From 2-01-FULL-44-17 sp036517175 (GTDB taxonomy: Bacteria; Patescibacteriota; Minisyncoccia; 2-02-FULL-40-12; IGHO2-01-FULL-4-A), in NCBI GenBank assembly GCA_036517175.1, contig DATDXQ010000001.1, forward strand, positions 1 through 46,010: a DNA stretch of 46,010 bases, given 5' to 3'. The translations under genes were made by a program, and so were the position numbers. The notes beneath the pieces were generated by a model, which was given only the letters and a program-made list of their open reading frames with translations, ran no database searches and was not told where the DNA came from. Shown here piece after piece: positions 25,134-32,422 of the stretch; position 1 is the first letter of the stretch; each line of letters opens with the position of its first letter.

Positions 25134-25928
25134 ATGAAGGGTATAATCCTGGCCGGTGGATTGGGCACTCGCCTAAGACCGCTAACATTGGTAACAAACA
25201 AACACCTTATTGCGCTTTACGATAAGCCGATGATTTTGTATCCCCTAGAAACGCTTAAACAAGCCGGTATAAACGACATATTAATCGTGTCTGGCCGTGA
25301 ACATGCGGGTCACTTCTTGGAGTTCCTGGGATCTGGTGCAGACTACGGCGTTAAACTTACATATAAGGTCCAAGATCAAGCAGGCGGCATTGCCCACGCC
25401 TTACTTTTGGCTGAAGATTTTGCAGACAGACAAGCCATAACCGTAATTCTGAGCGACAACATTTATGAAGATAACTTTCGCACCATGGTTCACAACTTTA
25501 AAAAGGGGGCAAGAATTTTCTTAAAAAAAGTTGAAGATCCGGAAAGGTTCGGGGTACCGGAATTGAAAGGCAAAACTGTAACTAAAATAATAGAGAAGCC
25601 CACCAATCCCCCCACCCCATATGCCGTCACTGGACTTTATCAATATGACTCAGATGTTTTTAAAATAATAAAGAAGCTAAAACCATCTGGACGCGGTGAA
25701 CTTGAGATTACAGACGTCAATAATGCATACATCCGTAAAGGCAACATGAAGGCCGAATTTGTTAACGGCTTCTGGTCAGATGCTGGAACATTTGAGTCTC
25801 TAGCAAGAACAACGTTGTGGATCATGAACAAGAGATTGACCCATTCAACCGGACTCAGGGTCAATGGTGAGCCTGCCTGCCCTGAGTTTATTCGAAGGGC
25901 CGAACCATTGAAAAAGAATAAAAAATAA
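25134..25928 (+). CDS. Sugar-1-phosphate nucleotidyltransferase (RmlA-like)
   Basis: The 264-residue protein makes an NDP-sugar, probably dTDP-glucose-type, for surface glycans. The signature GGLGTRLRPLT is at the N-terminus, followed by YDKPMILYPLETL, LSDNIYEDNF (metal-binding Asp), the sugar-binding FGVPE and EKPTNPPTPYAVTGLY, and the metal-site GFWSDAGTFESL. Length is close to the shorter bacterial RmlA forms. The last 20 residues (GEPACPEFIRRAEPLKK) are encoded by a palindrome-like insert and do not look like part of the enzyme. Substrate specificity is not certain. Confidence 0.88.
   Translation: MKGIILAGGLGTRLRPLTLVTNKHLIALYDKPMILYPLETLKQAGINDILIVSGREHAGHFLEFLGSGADYGVKLTYKVQDQAGGIAHALLLAEDFADRQAITVILSDNIYEDNFRTMVHNFKKGARIFLKKVEDPERFGVPELKGKTVTKIIEKPTNPPTPYAVTGLYQYDSDVFKIIKKLKPSGRGELEITDVNNAYIRKGNMKAEFVNGFWSDAGTFESLARTTLWIMNKRLTHSTGLRVNGEPACPEFIRRAEPLKKNKK
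25864..25909. repeat. Palindrome-like element at the 3' end of the nucleotidyltransferase gene
   Basis: The sequence GAGCCTGCCTGCCCTGAG followed by TTTATTCGAAGGGCCGAAC is in frame (peptide EPACPEFIRRAEP). CCCT and AAGGG arms surround a GAGTTTATTCG core. It resembles the short palindromic coding elements seen across CPR and other genomes (judged from recall). Confidence 0.5.
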
Positions 25929-25963
25929 ACTAAACTTGTGTTGACATACTCTGAATAAATGAT

Positions 25964-26049
25964 GCCGCGGTGGCGGAATGGTATACGCAGAGGACTTAAA
26001 ATCCTCCGGTCGCAAGACCTTGAGAGTTCGAGTCTCTCCCGCGGCACCA
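25964..26049 (+). tRNA. tRNA-Leu (anticodon TAA)
   Basis: Acceptor stem GCCGCGG/CCGCGGC, anticodon stem GAGGA/TCCTC with loop CTTAAAA (anticodon TAA), class II variable arm GGTC GCAA GACC, T arm with GTTCGAG. The CCA end is encoded. Confidence 0.95.
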
Positions 26050-26056
26050 GAACAAT

Positions 26057-26084
26057 TTGACAATATTATTAAAGCTGTTATTAT
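26057..26084 (+). promoter_or_regulatory. Promoter of the diiron-oxygenase candidate
   Basis: Consensus TTGACA (26057-26062), a 16-nt spacer and TATTAT (26079-26084), about 37 nt upstream of the chosen ATG. Confidence 0.7.
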
Positions 26085-26120
26085 GTAATTGATTTGTTTT
26101 TTCAAAAGGAGCCGGACATA

Positions 26121-26903
26121 ATGCCTAGGGTTATTAGCAAGTCAGATATTGATTTTATAATTCAGGACCATATTGGTAACATAATATTTGAGGAAGCCTT
26201 AAGGAAAGGCCGGGAACCCGAGGATCTTCTAATTGATCTCGGGCACTATATTCGTTTCAATTCGATCTTCGGTGGTGGAGTCGCCAATCTCGCTGGAGAA
26301 ATTGGCTTGAGACAAGAGTTGTTTATAGACCACTCCGAAGCAGTACGCATAGTTGCTGACCGAAGCATGGACGTAGCTGCCAAGATATTTTTTGCCGCAG
26401 TAGATGAGTTCGGCAGGTACAAAACTCATCGTGCAATGGCTCAAAACACCTTCCTTGAATCAGGAAAATATTTTGGTTTAACTGGCGAAGAGCTTAATCA
26501 ACTTGTACAGATTAACCAAGCAACCAATGATGCGGTTGGAGAAGTTGCCAAGGGTTATGGTATTAATATGAAACTAAATACTTCTGATTTGTTCACAGCA
26601 ATAGGGTTTCACATGGGTTCTGAAATCCTGGCCGATGAAGAGTTTAATATATTGGATAAATATTTGCGTGAACAACATCCAGATCTAGTTGCTCATCTTG
26701 AAAAAAATGGCGCATATCACTGGGTCAATGTTCACACGACCGTTGAGGCAGACCACTTTGAATCTGCCGTTCAAGGCGCTAACCTCGCATTAAGATACTG
26801 CGATACCACCGATCATGATTGGGTATGTAATCAAATTGTCACCGGTTTTGCAAATTTTGCCAATGCGCAAACCGGATTCATGAGATCTCTCCTAGCTGAC
26901 TGA
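26121..26903 (+). CDS. Heme-oxygenase-fold diiron oxygenase candidate (CADD/TenA-like)
   Basis: The start is ATG 26121, preceded by AAAGGAG. The 260-residue, all-helical protein has no signal peptide. A full set of possible diiron ligands is visible with the spacing known for heme-oxygenase-like diiron oxidases such as CADD: E96-x6-H103 (DEFGRYKTH), E168 (HMGSEIL), and H205-x3-E209-x2-H212 (HTTVEADH). CADD itself uses E, H, E, H, D, H in the same order. Such enzymes oxidise small molecules or their own side chains; the substrate here is unknown. It has its own promoter and converges on an ABC transporter. Identification of the fold comes from this pattern and not from a search; a TenA/PqqC-like protein without metal is the main alternative. 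Confidence 0.65.
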   Translation: MPRVISKSDIDFIIQDHIGNIIFEEALRKGREPEDLLIDLGHYIRFNSIFGGGVANLAGEIGLRQELFIDHSEAVRIVADRSMDVAAKIFFAAVDEFGRYKTHRAMAQNTFLESGKYFGLTGEELNQLVQINQATNDAVGEVAKGYGINMKLNTSDLFTAIGFHMGSEILADEEFNILDKYLREQHPDLVAHLEKNGAYHWVNVHTTVEADHFESAVQGANLALRYCDTTDHDWVCNQIVTGFANFANAQTGFMRSLLAD

Positions 26904-26921
26904 TCAGCCAAAAATACAAAA

Positions 26922-26949
26922 GCCACTGCATTGCAGTGGCGATTTTTTT
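26922..26949. terminator. Bidirectional terminator between the diiron gene and the ABC ATPase
   Basis: GCCACTGC/GCAGTGGC stem (26922-26929, 26933-26940) with a 3-nt loop. TTTTTTT follows on the plus strand; TTTTGTATTTTT follows on the minus strand. Confidence 0.8.
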
Positions 26950-27769
26950 ACCTTTTTTTCATAGAGAGCAGAGTATCCTCAACCTGACTAACAAGATCCA
27001 CAAAGCGAGAACTGCGCTTAGTTTCGCGATCCCTGTGAAGTGGCAAATCAACAGGAATGTGATGGGCAATAAATCCTGGGTTGGCAGACATAATATAAAT
27101 ATCGTCTCCCATAAACACAGCTTCTTGCATGTCGTGTGTTACAAACACAATAGTACATTTCAGGCCTTCCCAGATATCAGCCAAAAGAAATTGCATCTCG
27201 GCTCTTGTATTTGTATCAAGAGCACCGAACGGCTCATCCATCAAAATAATGTCCGGATTAGATATTAGGCTGCGAGCTATGGCCACCCTCTGGAGCTGCC
27301 CGCCGGATAAAAGCGGATACTTAGCATACTTATTCTCATGCCCAAGCAAACCAACTGCTTCAATCATGGCCATTGCTTGTTCTCTTGATTCTCTTTCACG
27401 CATGCCCTGAAATCTCAACGGAAGCATAACGTTTTCAGCCACCGTCTTCCACGGCAAAGAAGAATATTGCTGGAAAACCATGCTCACCAATCTTTTGCTT
27501 TCAGAACGGGGCTCCCCGCAAATCAAAACCTCTCCAGAAGTAGGCTGTTGTAAACCCGCAACATAACGAAGGATAGTTGATTTTCCACAACCTGAAAGAC
27601 CCATAATAACAACAAATTGTCCTTGGCCCGGCTTATCTTCAATTAGCAAATTGAATCCATCGACTACAAGCGTCTTGCCACCATTATAAGTCTGGTAAAC
27701 ATTTCTAAGCTCTATTATATTTTCACGCTCCGGAGAATCAGGAAAAGATACACGGTTTAATTCGCTCAT
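26948..27769 (-). CDS. ABC transporter ATP-binding protein (NitT/TauT type)
   Basis: A 273-residue ATPase subunit: Walker A GLSGCGKST, Q-loop VFQQYSSLPW, signature LSGGQLQRVAIARS, Walker B IILMDEPFGALD and H-loop FVTHDMQEA. The Q-loop and the region after it match the SsuB/TauC/NrtD branch, which takes up small organic anions, nitrate, sulfonates or thiamine precursors. It follows the permease gene by about 9 bp with a good AGGAGA ribosome site. It works with the permease at 27779 and probably with the OmpA-fused binding protein at 28670. Confidence 0.92.
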   Translation of the reverse strand: MSELNRVSFPDSPERENIIELRNVYQTYNGGKTLVVDGFNLLIEDKPGQGQFVVIMGLSGCGKSTILRYVAGLQQPTSGEVLICGEPRSESKRLVSMVFQQYSSLPWKTVAENVMLPLRFQGMRERESREQAMAMIEAVGLLGHENKYAKYPLLSGGQLQRVAIARSLISNPDIILMDEPFGALDTNTRAEMQFLLADIWEGLKCTIVFVTHDMQEAVFMGDDIYIMSANPGFIAHHIPVDLPLHRDRETKRSSRFVDLVSQVEDTLLSMKKR

Positions 27770-27778
27770 ATTGTTCTC

Positions 27779-28567
27779 CTATGCATACTTATAGCGAAAT
27801 AATAAACGATCTAAACCACCACTTATTTTGTCCTGCAAAAAACCGATTATCATGATCACCATAAGAACCGCGTAAACCTTATCAGGACGACTTTGACGAG
27901 CGGCCTTATAAGCCAGAGCACCAATTCCGCCATCTGACATATTAATAATCTCGGCCATAATAATATATGTCCAAGATATCCCCAAAAGCACTCTTATGTC
28001 ACCGAAAACCCTAGACACAACCGCAGGGATAAACACCGAAGTTATCGTCTGCCACTTGGAAGCCCCCAGGGTCCTAACAGTTTGTACATATACTTCTTCC
28101 ACCTCATCTACTCGACTGACAGTTTGGGGGACTAGATAAACCAATAGTCCCAACGTAAGAAATTGTATCTTCATGTTGGATCCTAGGCCAAATGCAGAAA
28201 TGAAAAGACCTAGAGTTGCTGAAAGCGGAGTATATCTAAGAGCCGAAATATAAGGCTCTGCTATCTTGCGAACTGACGGTATTAGTCCAACAACAAGGCC
28301 TAGCGGCAAGGCTATTAAGACAGCCTCCAGATAGCCTAAAAAGTTTAGGAATACCGAGTATGAAACATTGGAAACAAGGTGGTCTTCTTGGAAAAGATCA
28401 GGAAAGGAATAAAACACCTCCGCAGGCGATGGCAATATAGCCCTTCTAACTAAACCGAAGTTCCACGCGTAGAACCAAAAAAGTAAAACAAGAATGCCGC
28501 CTGATATTCCAAGTAAAATAGATTTTTTAGTTGACAAGGAACCACGCAATTCAAACAATTCTCTCAT
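27779..28567 (-). CDS. ABC transporter permease (NitT/TauT type)
   Basis: A 262-residue integral membrane protein of about six helices. The coupling-helix motif typical of the BPD-transporter family is seen as RTLGASKWQTITSVFIPAVV (EAA loop). The N-terminal part resembles SsuC/TauC permeases (AILPSPAEVFYSFPDL). It begins with AAGG upstream of its ATG. It has its own promoter after a terminator, separate from the binding-protein unit. Substrate class is inferred from the family only. Confidence 0.9.
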   Translation of the reverse strand: MRELFELRGSLSTKKSILLGISGGILVLLFWFYAWNFGLVRRAILPSPAEVFYSFPDLFQEDHLVSNVSYSVFLNFLGYLEAVLIALPLGLVVGLIPSVRKIAEPYISALRYTPLSATLGLFISAFGLGSNMKIQFLTLGLLVYLVPQTVSRVDEVEEVYVQTVRTLGASKWQTITSVFIPAVVSRVFGDIRVLLGISWTYIIMAEIINMSDGGIGALAYKAARQSRPDKVYAVLMVIMIIGFLQDKISGGLDRLLFRYKYA

Positions 28568-28602
28568 TCAACACCTTTTGCGTATTCTAATTTCTGATCT
28601 AA

Positions 28603-28631
28603 ACGATACCAGAAAGTTGTTTTTATGTCAA
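28603..28631 (-). promoter_or_regulatory. Promoter for the permease-ATPase unit
   Basis: On the minus strand: consensus TTGACA (28631-28626), a 17-nt spacer and TATCGT (28608-28603), directly downstream of the terminator at 28632-28655. Confidence 0.6.
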
Positions 28632-28655
28632 ATAAAAACCCCGACAAAGTCGGGG
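28632..28655 (-). terminator. Terminator between the binding-protein gene and the permease gene
   Basis: CCCCGAC/GTCGGGG stem with a 3-nt loop (28639-28645, 28649-28655), followed on the minus strand by TTTTTATTT. It separates the binding-protein unit from the transporter unit. Confidence 0.8.
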
Positions 28656-28669
28656 AAGTTTTGTAAATG

Positions 28670-30289
28670 CTATTCCGCCAGAAGTTCGAAGTCCGTCCTT
28701 CTATTTCTGGACCGACCCTCAGACGTTTCATTGTCTGAAACCGGTTTATCGGGTCCGTTGCCCACAATAACAAACCTGTTGCGATCAAAGGCATACTTAG
28801 TAACCAAATAGTCGGCTACGGCCTGCGCGCGCCGCTGTGACAAGCGACGATTGTCATCCAGATAACCAGTACTATCGGTGTTGCCCTCAATACGAATTCT
28901 ATTTCCGCCAAAACCCTTGGAGATTTGACCATATCCCAGATCAATAATGGTTCTGGCGTTTTCATCGAGAAGCGAGCTCCCGGTTGCAAATGTTACCGTG
29001 AGCCTCTTCGTAGCCAACGCTGGTGCCGAAACCATTTTGGCGGAAGGAGGTTCAAACTTTTGGTTGCCTTCTCCGGCATTAGCACCGGTTGCCACAATTT
29101 TGACGTCCTTAATTATGCTCAAATCTGTTACAAGACGCCATGCCGGGACATTAGAGGGCGCCTTCCCAATCTTTGAATACATTCCTATCATCTTGGTATA
29201 CAACTCTTCTCCGGTTACTCCCCGGAAAGAAGGGTCCTGACCAAAGAAATTAAGATTGTCGCCATAGGTTGATAGCCGCGCATTATTAATTGCATTTTCC
29301 ACAAAATCTCTTGGCTGGGCCAAACCCTCGGCAAGAATTTCTACGGCCATGGCCTTCGCGTTGGGATCGGAGTTGATTTCCGCAGCCCCCCTCAGCCAAC
29401 CCTCGACAAGGGCAACTAAATCATCGTGGTGATCTTCGATAAAACTAGCCTTCGCATAAAATACGTCAGCAATTATATTCGTTGCCTGCTTAGTGGAAAG
29501 CAGGACATGTGATCCTGGAACTTTATCCAAAACATCTTTATCATCGGGCGACCAAACCATGGCCGCTGAAACATTTTCTGCCTTAAAGGCGCTCGCCGCA
29601 TCCGGTGCGGAAGCAGTCTCCACCGGTTGGATATCCGCATAGGAAAGTCCGCCCGCCTCAAGCAAAGACAACAAAAGTGTGTGTGAGGGAGATCCTCCCA
29701 AAAATGCCACTTTCTTGCCCCTCAGGTCCGCAACAGACTTGATGTCATGTGCGGCTACAGCCACGTCTCCGCCACGGCTGTTGTCAGCCTGGAAAAATAT
29801 TTTAGGAGCGTGCTCCTTATAAAGATCCGCCGACTCCGTCGGAAATGAGTCAGCCGTAATCCACAAAACCTGACATCTGTCGGATTTCCAAGCCTCTCTT
29901 GAGGCAACGAAATCATCAATCAAAACAAACTCCACTGTAATTCCATATTCCTTATAATATCTTGAGTCTTTTGATGCCTTGAAGCCGTTGTTGAAGTACT
30001 GGCCACCGGCATATCCACCCCAAGTAACAACACAGACACTTACGTCTGCCTTGGCGTCACGCATAAACACACTCAAAATCCCGCCACCATCTGATTTATC
30101 TGAAACATTACCTGAACTTGAATTTTCGCTACCTCCAAAAAACCTAGTAGCACTCCAATAACCGAGAACTAAAATGAGTGTCGCCAACCCAATCAACATC
30201 ATCTGGCCCTTGCCAGTCACTTTATATCCACTTTTGTTTTTATCATTCTTATCACCACCAAGATTGAGTCCGAGATTGTTTGCGTTCAT
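28670..30289 (-). CDS. Membrane-anchored substrate-binding protein fused to an OmpA peptidoglycan-binding domain
   Basis: The 539-residue protein has three parts. Residues 1-28 are hydrophilic, followed by a membrane helix (about 29-46, QMMLIGLATLILVLGYWSA). Residues about 83-395 form an NMT1/SsuA-like binding domain (VVTWGGYAGGQYFNNGF, SVADLRGKKVAFLGGSPSHT). Residues about 428-539 are an OmpA-C domain with IRIEGNTDSTG, RRLSQRRAQAVADYL and SRNRRTDFELL, including the Asp and Arg that bind diaminopimelate. So the binding protein is held in the membrane and tied to the cell wall. Good AAGGAGAAAC ribosome site. It is followed by a terminator before the permease and probably serves that permease. 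Confidence 0.9.
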   Translation of the reverse strand: MNANNLGLNLGGDKNDKNKSGYKVTGKGQMMLIGLATLILVLGYWSATRFFGGSENSSSGNVSDKSDGGGILSVFMRDAKADVSVCVVTWGGYAGGQYFNNGFKASKDSRYYKEYGITVEFVLIDDFVASREAWKSDRCQVLWITADSFPTESADLYKEHAPKIFFQADNSRGGDVAVAAHDIKSVADLRGKKVAFLGGSPSHTLLLSLLEAGGLSYADIQPVETASAPDAASAFKAENVSAAMVWSPDDKDVLDKVPGSHVLLSTKQATNIIADVFYAKASFIEDHHDDLVALVEGWLRGAAEINSDPNAKAMAVEILAEGLAQPRDFVENAINNARLSTYGDNLNFFGQDPSFRGVTGEELYTKMIGMYSKIGKAPSNVPAWRLVTDLSIIKDVKIVATGANAGEGNQKFEPPSAKMVSAPALATKRLTVTFATGSSLLDENARTIIDLGYGQISKGFGGNRIRIEGNTDSTGYLDDNRRLSQRRAQAVADYLVTKYAFDRNRFVIVGNGPDKPVSDNETSEGRSRNRRTDFELLAE

Positions 30290-30320
30290 TTTGTTTCTCC
30301 TTTTTTTTATTTACTTATAT

Positions 30321-31415
30321 TTATTTACGAACACGTCTTAGAAGATCTTGATATTTTCTATCCCCACTGGGCATAGAAGCCCTGACAGAGGCTGAATCCA
30401 TTGAACTCAAAGCCCGCACCCTCTCAACAACTTCAGCACCTGACCCGGCACCTTCAAGATTTACTATCGCCTGATCAGTTTCAGCACTCATGGAGTTTAA
30501 CTCGGTGAGTAGTCTGTCTTCGGCTACATCTCCCTGCAAAGCAGCAGTCTGAATAAATTCTCTGGTCCTCTCAAAAAAACCCTCGACACGGGCAATATCA
30601 TGAGCAATGCTCTGGTTAACATATGCGAGAGTCTGGTTTGCAAGTAATGTACGCTCGTCCGTACCCTGAACAACACCACCCACAACTTGAGTAGTCACAG
30701 CCATAGAACGTGCTGCCTCAAATTCGTTCGAAACCATCTCAACCGTGAAACGGGTTCTCTGTATCGACATATCGAAGGCTCGCCGAATCTTAGTAAGCAA
30801 AGCCATAAATAATTCGTAACGCTTATCCATTTTCTCATACTTGGCAAGTGTATTACGAAACATGTCGATTCTTTCCGACAACATTCGGAATGTTTCGGCA
30901 GCTTCTTCATTTGTCCACTTTCCTGAAACATAGTTTCTACTTTGAAGAGCCCTGGCACTTTCAACAGCCTCTTCTAGTTGGCCTTCCATTTTTTCTTTTC
31001 GGTCGGCCTGTTCATTTTTTTTGGCTCTTACAAAATCGACACTCTGATCGACCATCTCAAGTCTGCTATTAAGATACTCGTTGGCATATGCTTCAAGACG
31101 CTCGATGGGATTAATTGTTATCGCCACCTTTGTTAATTTCTTAATTATTCCATGGTATTGGTCTACAATAACCGGCCACATCGCTTTAACAAAAGCAAAT
31201 AAAAGAAGTATGGCAGCAAACATCCCACTAAGAAAAACTGCCTCAGTGACAATCTGTCTTACTGTTTCCAAGGCCGCAACTACGGTTGGGCCAAATGAAG
31301 CTATAGCGAATATACCAAGCATACCCAATAGTATCTTGATTGCTAAACCTGCTTTTTTGCCATATTTTTGTTCGGCTTGTGTTACGAAATCTTTTGGTGA
31401 AGTTGAAGTTGGCAT
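30321..31415 (-). CDS. Membrane coiled-coil protein of the binding-protein unit
   Basis: A 364-residue protein with two hydrophobic helices near the N-terminus (about 25-50 and 57-84, AVFLSGMFAAILLLFAFVKA), then a long, highly charged, mostly helical region with coiled-coil character (about 130-320) and a loose C-terminus. No catalytic motif is visible, and I recognise no family; the general plan recalls XpaC/TelA-type or PspA-like partners. It has a good GGAGA ribosome site and lies 31 bp upstream of the OmpA-fused binding protein, with which it must be co-transcribed. A scaffolding role at the membrane is inferred. Confidence 0.75.
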   Translation of the reverse strand: MPTSTSPKDFVTQAEQKYGKKAGLAIKILLGMLGIFAIASFGPTVVAALETVRQIVTEAVFLSGMFAAILLLFAFVKAMWPVIVDQYHGIIKKLTKVAITINPIERLEAYANEYLNSRLEMVDQSVDFVRAKKNEQADRKEKMEGQLEEAVESARALQSRNYVSGKWTNEEAAETFRMLSERIDMFRNTLAKYEKMDKRYELFMALLTKIRRAFDMSIQRTRFTVEMVSNEFEAARSMAVTTQVVGGVVQGTDERTLLANQTLAYVNQSIAHDIARVEGFFERTREFIQTAALQGDVAEDRLLTELNSMSAETDQAIVNLEGAGSGAEVVERVRALSSMDSASVRASMPSGDRKYQDLLRRVRK

Positions 31416-31452
31416 AATTGGTCTCCTTTATTATCAAGTTTGCTTGCGCAGT

Positions 31453-32232
31453 TCATATATTTTTACCCATAGCAGCTCGGACCATTGCCTGCTGCCTCTC
31501 CAACTCGGAAAGTATGGCCCTAGCGGCATTTGAATAGTCCCGTTCAGCATCCTGAAAATCAGACTCTATTGATCCGACTCTCTCCATTTCTAATCTAAGG
31601 ACTTCTTCAAGCTCTCCACATGCTCTTTGCTTATCTTCTATTTCTTTTCTTAAAATTTCCAGATCTTTACCAATCTTTTTCACTTGTTCTTGCCCCCTGG
31701 AAAGCTCAGACCGTTTTCCCTCTTCTAAACTTCTTTCTATGTCTGATTGTTCAGCTTTAATAAGATTAACCCTATCGGCAATAGCTTTCATGATTTGATG
31801 CTCAGAAATACCAGCAGCTCCGACTGATTTAATGGCAGCCAGATATAGCATTTTCTGGTCAGTGATAACACCGCCAAGAGCAGCCAACTGTCTTTCCAGA
31901 TTAACATAGCCCTCGACTGGTGATCTTGCTGCTGCCGACCTGAATTGCTCCAAGCATTCTTGGTTAACTCGTACCGATAACGGCACAATAGATTCAGCTG
32001 CGCTGAGCTGTTTTTCAACAATCACTGGTGGCTCAGGAAGCGAAGACGAAGCAGAACGACGCCTTAACAAAACTTGAGCAGCCGTCATTGTAGTACCACC
32101 TGTAATTGGAGGTGGGTACTGAACTGCACTATTTTCAACCTGCTCCAGTGGAGCAGGAAAATCAGTCGAATCATTTCCACCTGTGGTGGTCGCTATTAAA
32201 CCAGCTCTTTTTAATAGATCTTTAATAGGCAT
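31453..32232 (-). CDS. Soluble coiled-coil protein, first gene of the binding-protein unit
   Basis: The 259-residue protein has a low-complexity N-terminal third (residues about 15-80, rich in Thr, Pro and Ser), then a helical domain, and a long C-terminal coiled coil (about 155-245, NLIKAEQSDIERSLEEGKRS and following). It has no membrane helix or signal peptide, and I recognise no family. The coiled coil resembles PspA/IM30-type helices only in style. It is the first gene after the divergent promoter region, with a GGGAG ribosome site, and is co-transcribed with the membrane coiled-coil gene 37 bp downstream; the two may interact through their coiled coils (inference). Confidence 0.72.
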   Translation of the reverse strand: MPIKDLLKRAGLIATTTGGNDSTDFPAPLEQVENSAVQYPPPITGGTTMTAAQVLLRRRSASSSLPEPPVIVEKQLSAAESIVPLSVRVNQECLEQFRSAAARSPVEGYVNLERQLAALGGVITDQKMLYLAAIKSVGAAGISEHQIMKAIADRVNLIKAEQSDIERSLEEGKRSELSRGQEQVKKIGKDLEILRKEIEDKQRACGELEEVLRLEMERVGSIESDFQDAERDYSNAARAILSELERQQAMVRAAMGKNI

Positions 32233-32316
32233 TCTAGCTCCCTTCTTTTTTAATATTTGTTGTTAAAGAATTGGTATTCCGATTGGTTACTCCAATCAAA
32301 ACAGCCATTATACGAT

Positions 32317-32345
32317 ATTTTAAACCCCAATAAACTATTTGTCAA
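32317..32345 (-). promoter_or_regulatory. Promoter of the coiled-coil/binding-protein unit
   Basis: On the minus strand: consensus TTGACA (32345-32340), a 17-nt spacer and TAAAAT (32322-32317). It is back to back with the AAA+ ATPase promoter. Confidence 0.75.
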
Positions 32346-32366
32346 TACCCTTGATCGTTGGGTATT
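32344..32366. promoter_or_regulatory. Inverted repeat between divergent promoters, candidate operator
   Basis: AATACCC (32344-32350) and GGGTATT (32360-32366) form a 7-bp inverted repeat separated by 9 bp. It overlaps the -35 box of the minus-strand promoter (32340-32345) and contains the -35 of the plus-strand promoter (32351-32356). No gene ends here on either strand, so a terminator role is unlikely. Confidence 0.55.
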
Positions 32367-32379
32367 TTTGTGTTAAAAT
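32351..32379 (+). promoter_or_regulatory. Promoter of the AAA+ ATPase gene
   Basis: TTGATC (32351-32356), a 17-nt spacer and TAAAAT (32374-32379), about 44 nt before the ATG. The ribosome site is GCGGAG. Confidence 0.65.
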
Positions 32380-32422
32380 CATACAAATGTTGTTTTAAAA
32401 TATTAATTACAGCGGAGAAAAC

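Noticed and set aside
32281..32297. GATTGG-TTACT-CCAATC inverted repeat in the leader of the coiled-coil unit
   Set aside because: It is only 6 bp per arm and lies downstream of the promoter; it could be a second regulatory site, but there is no further support.
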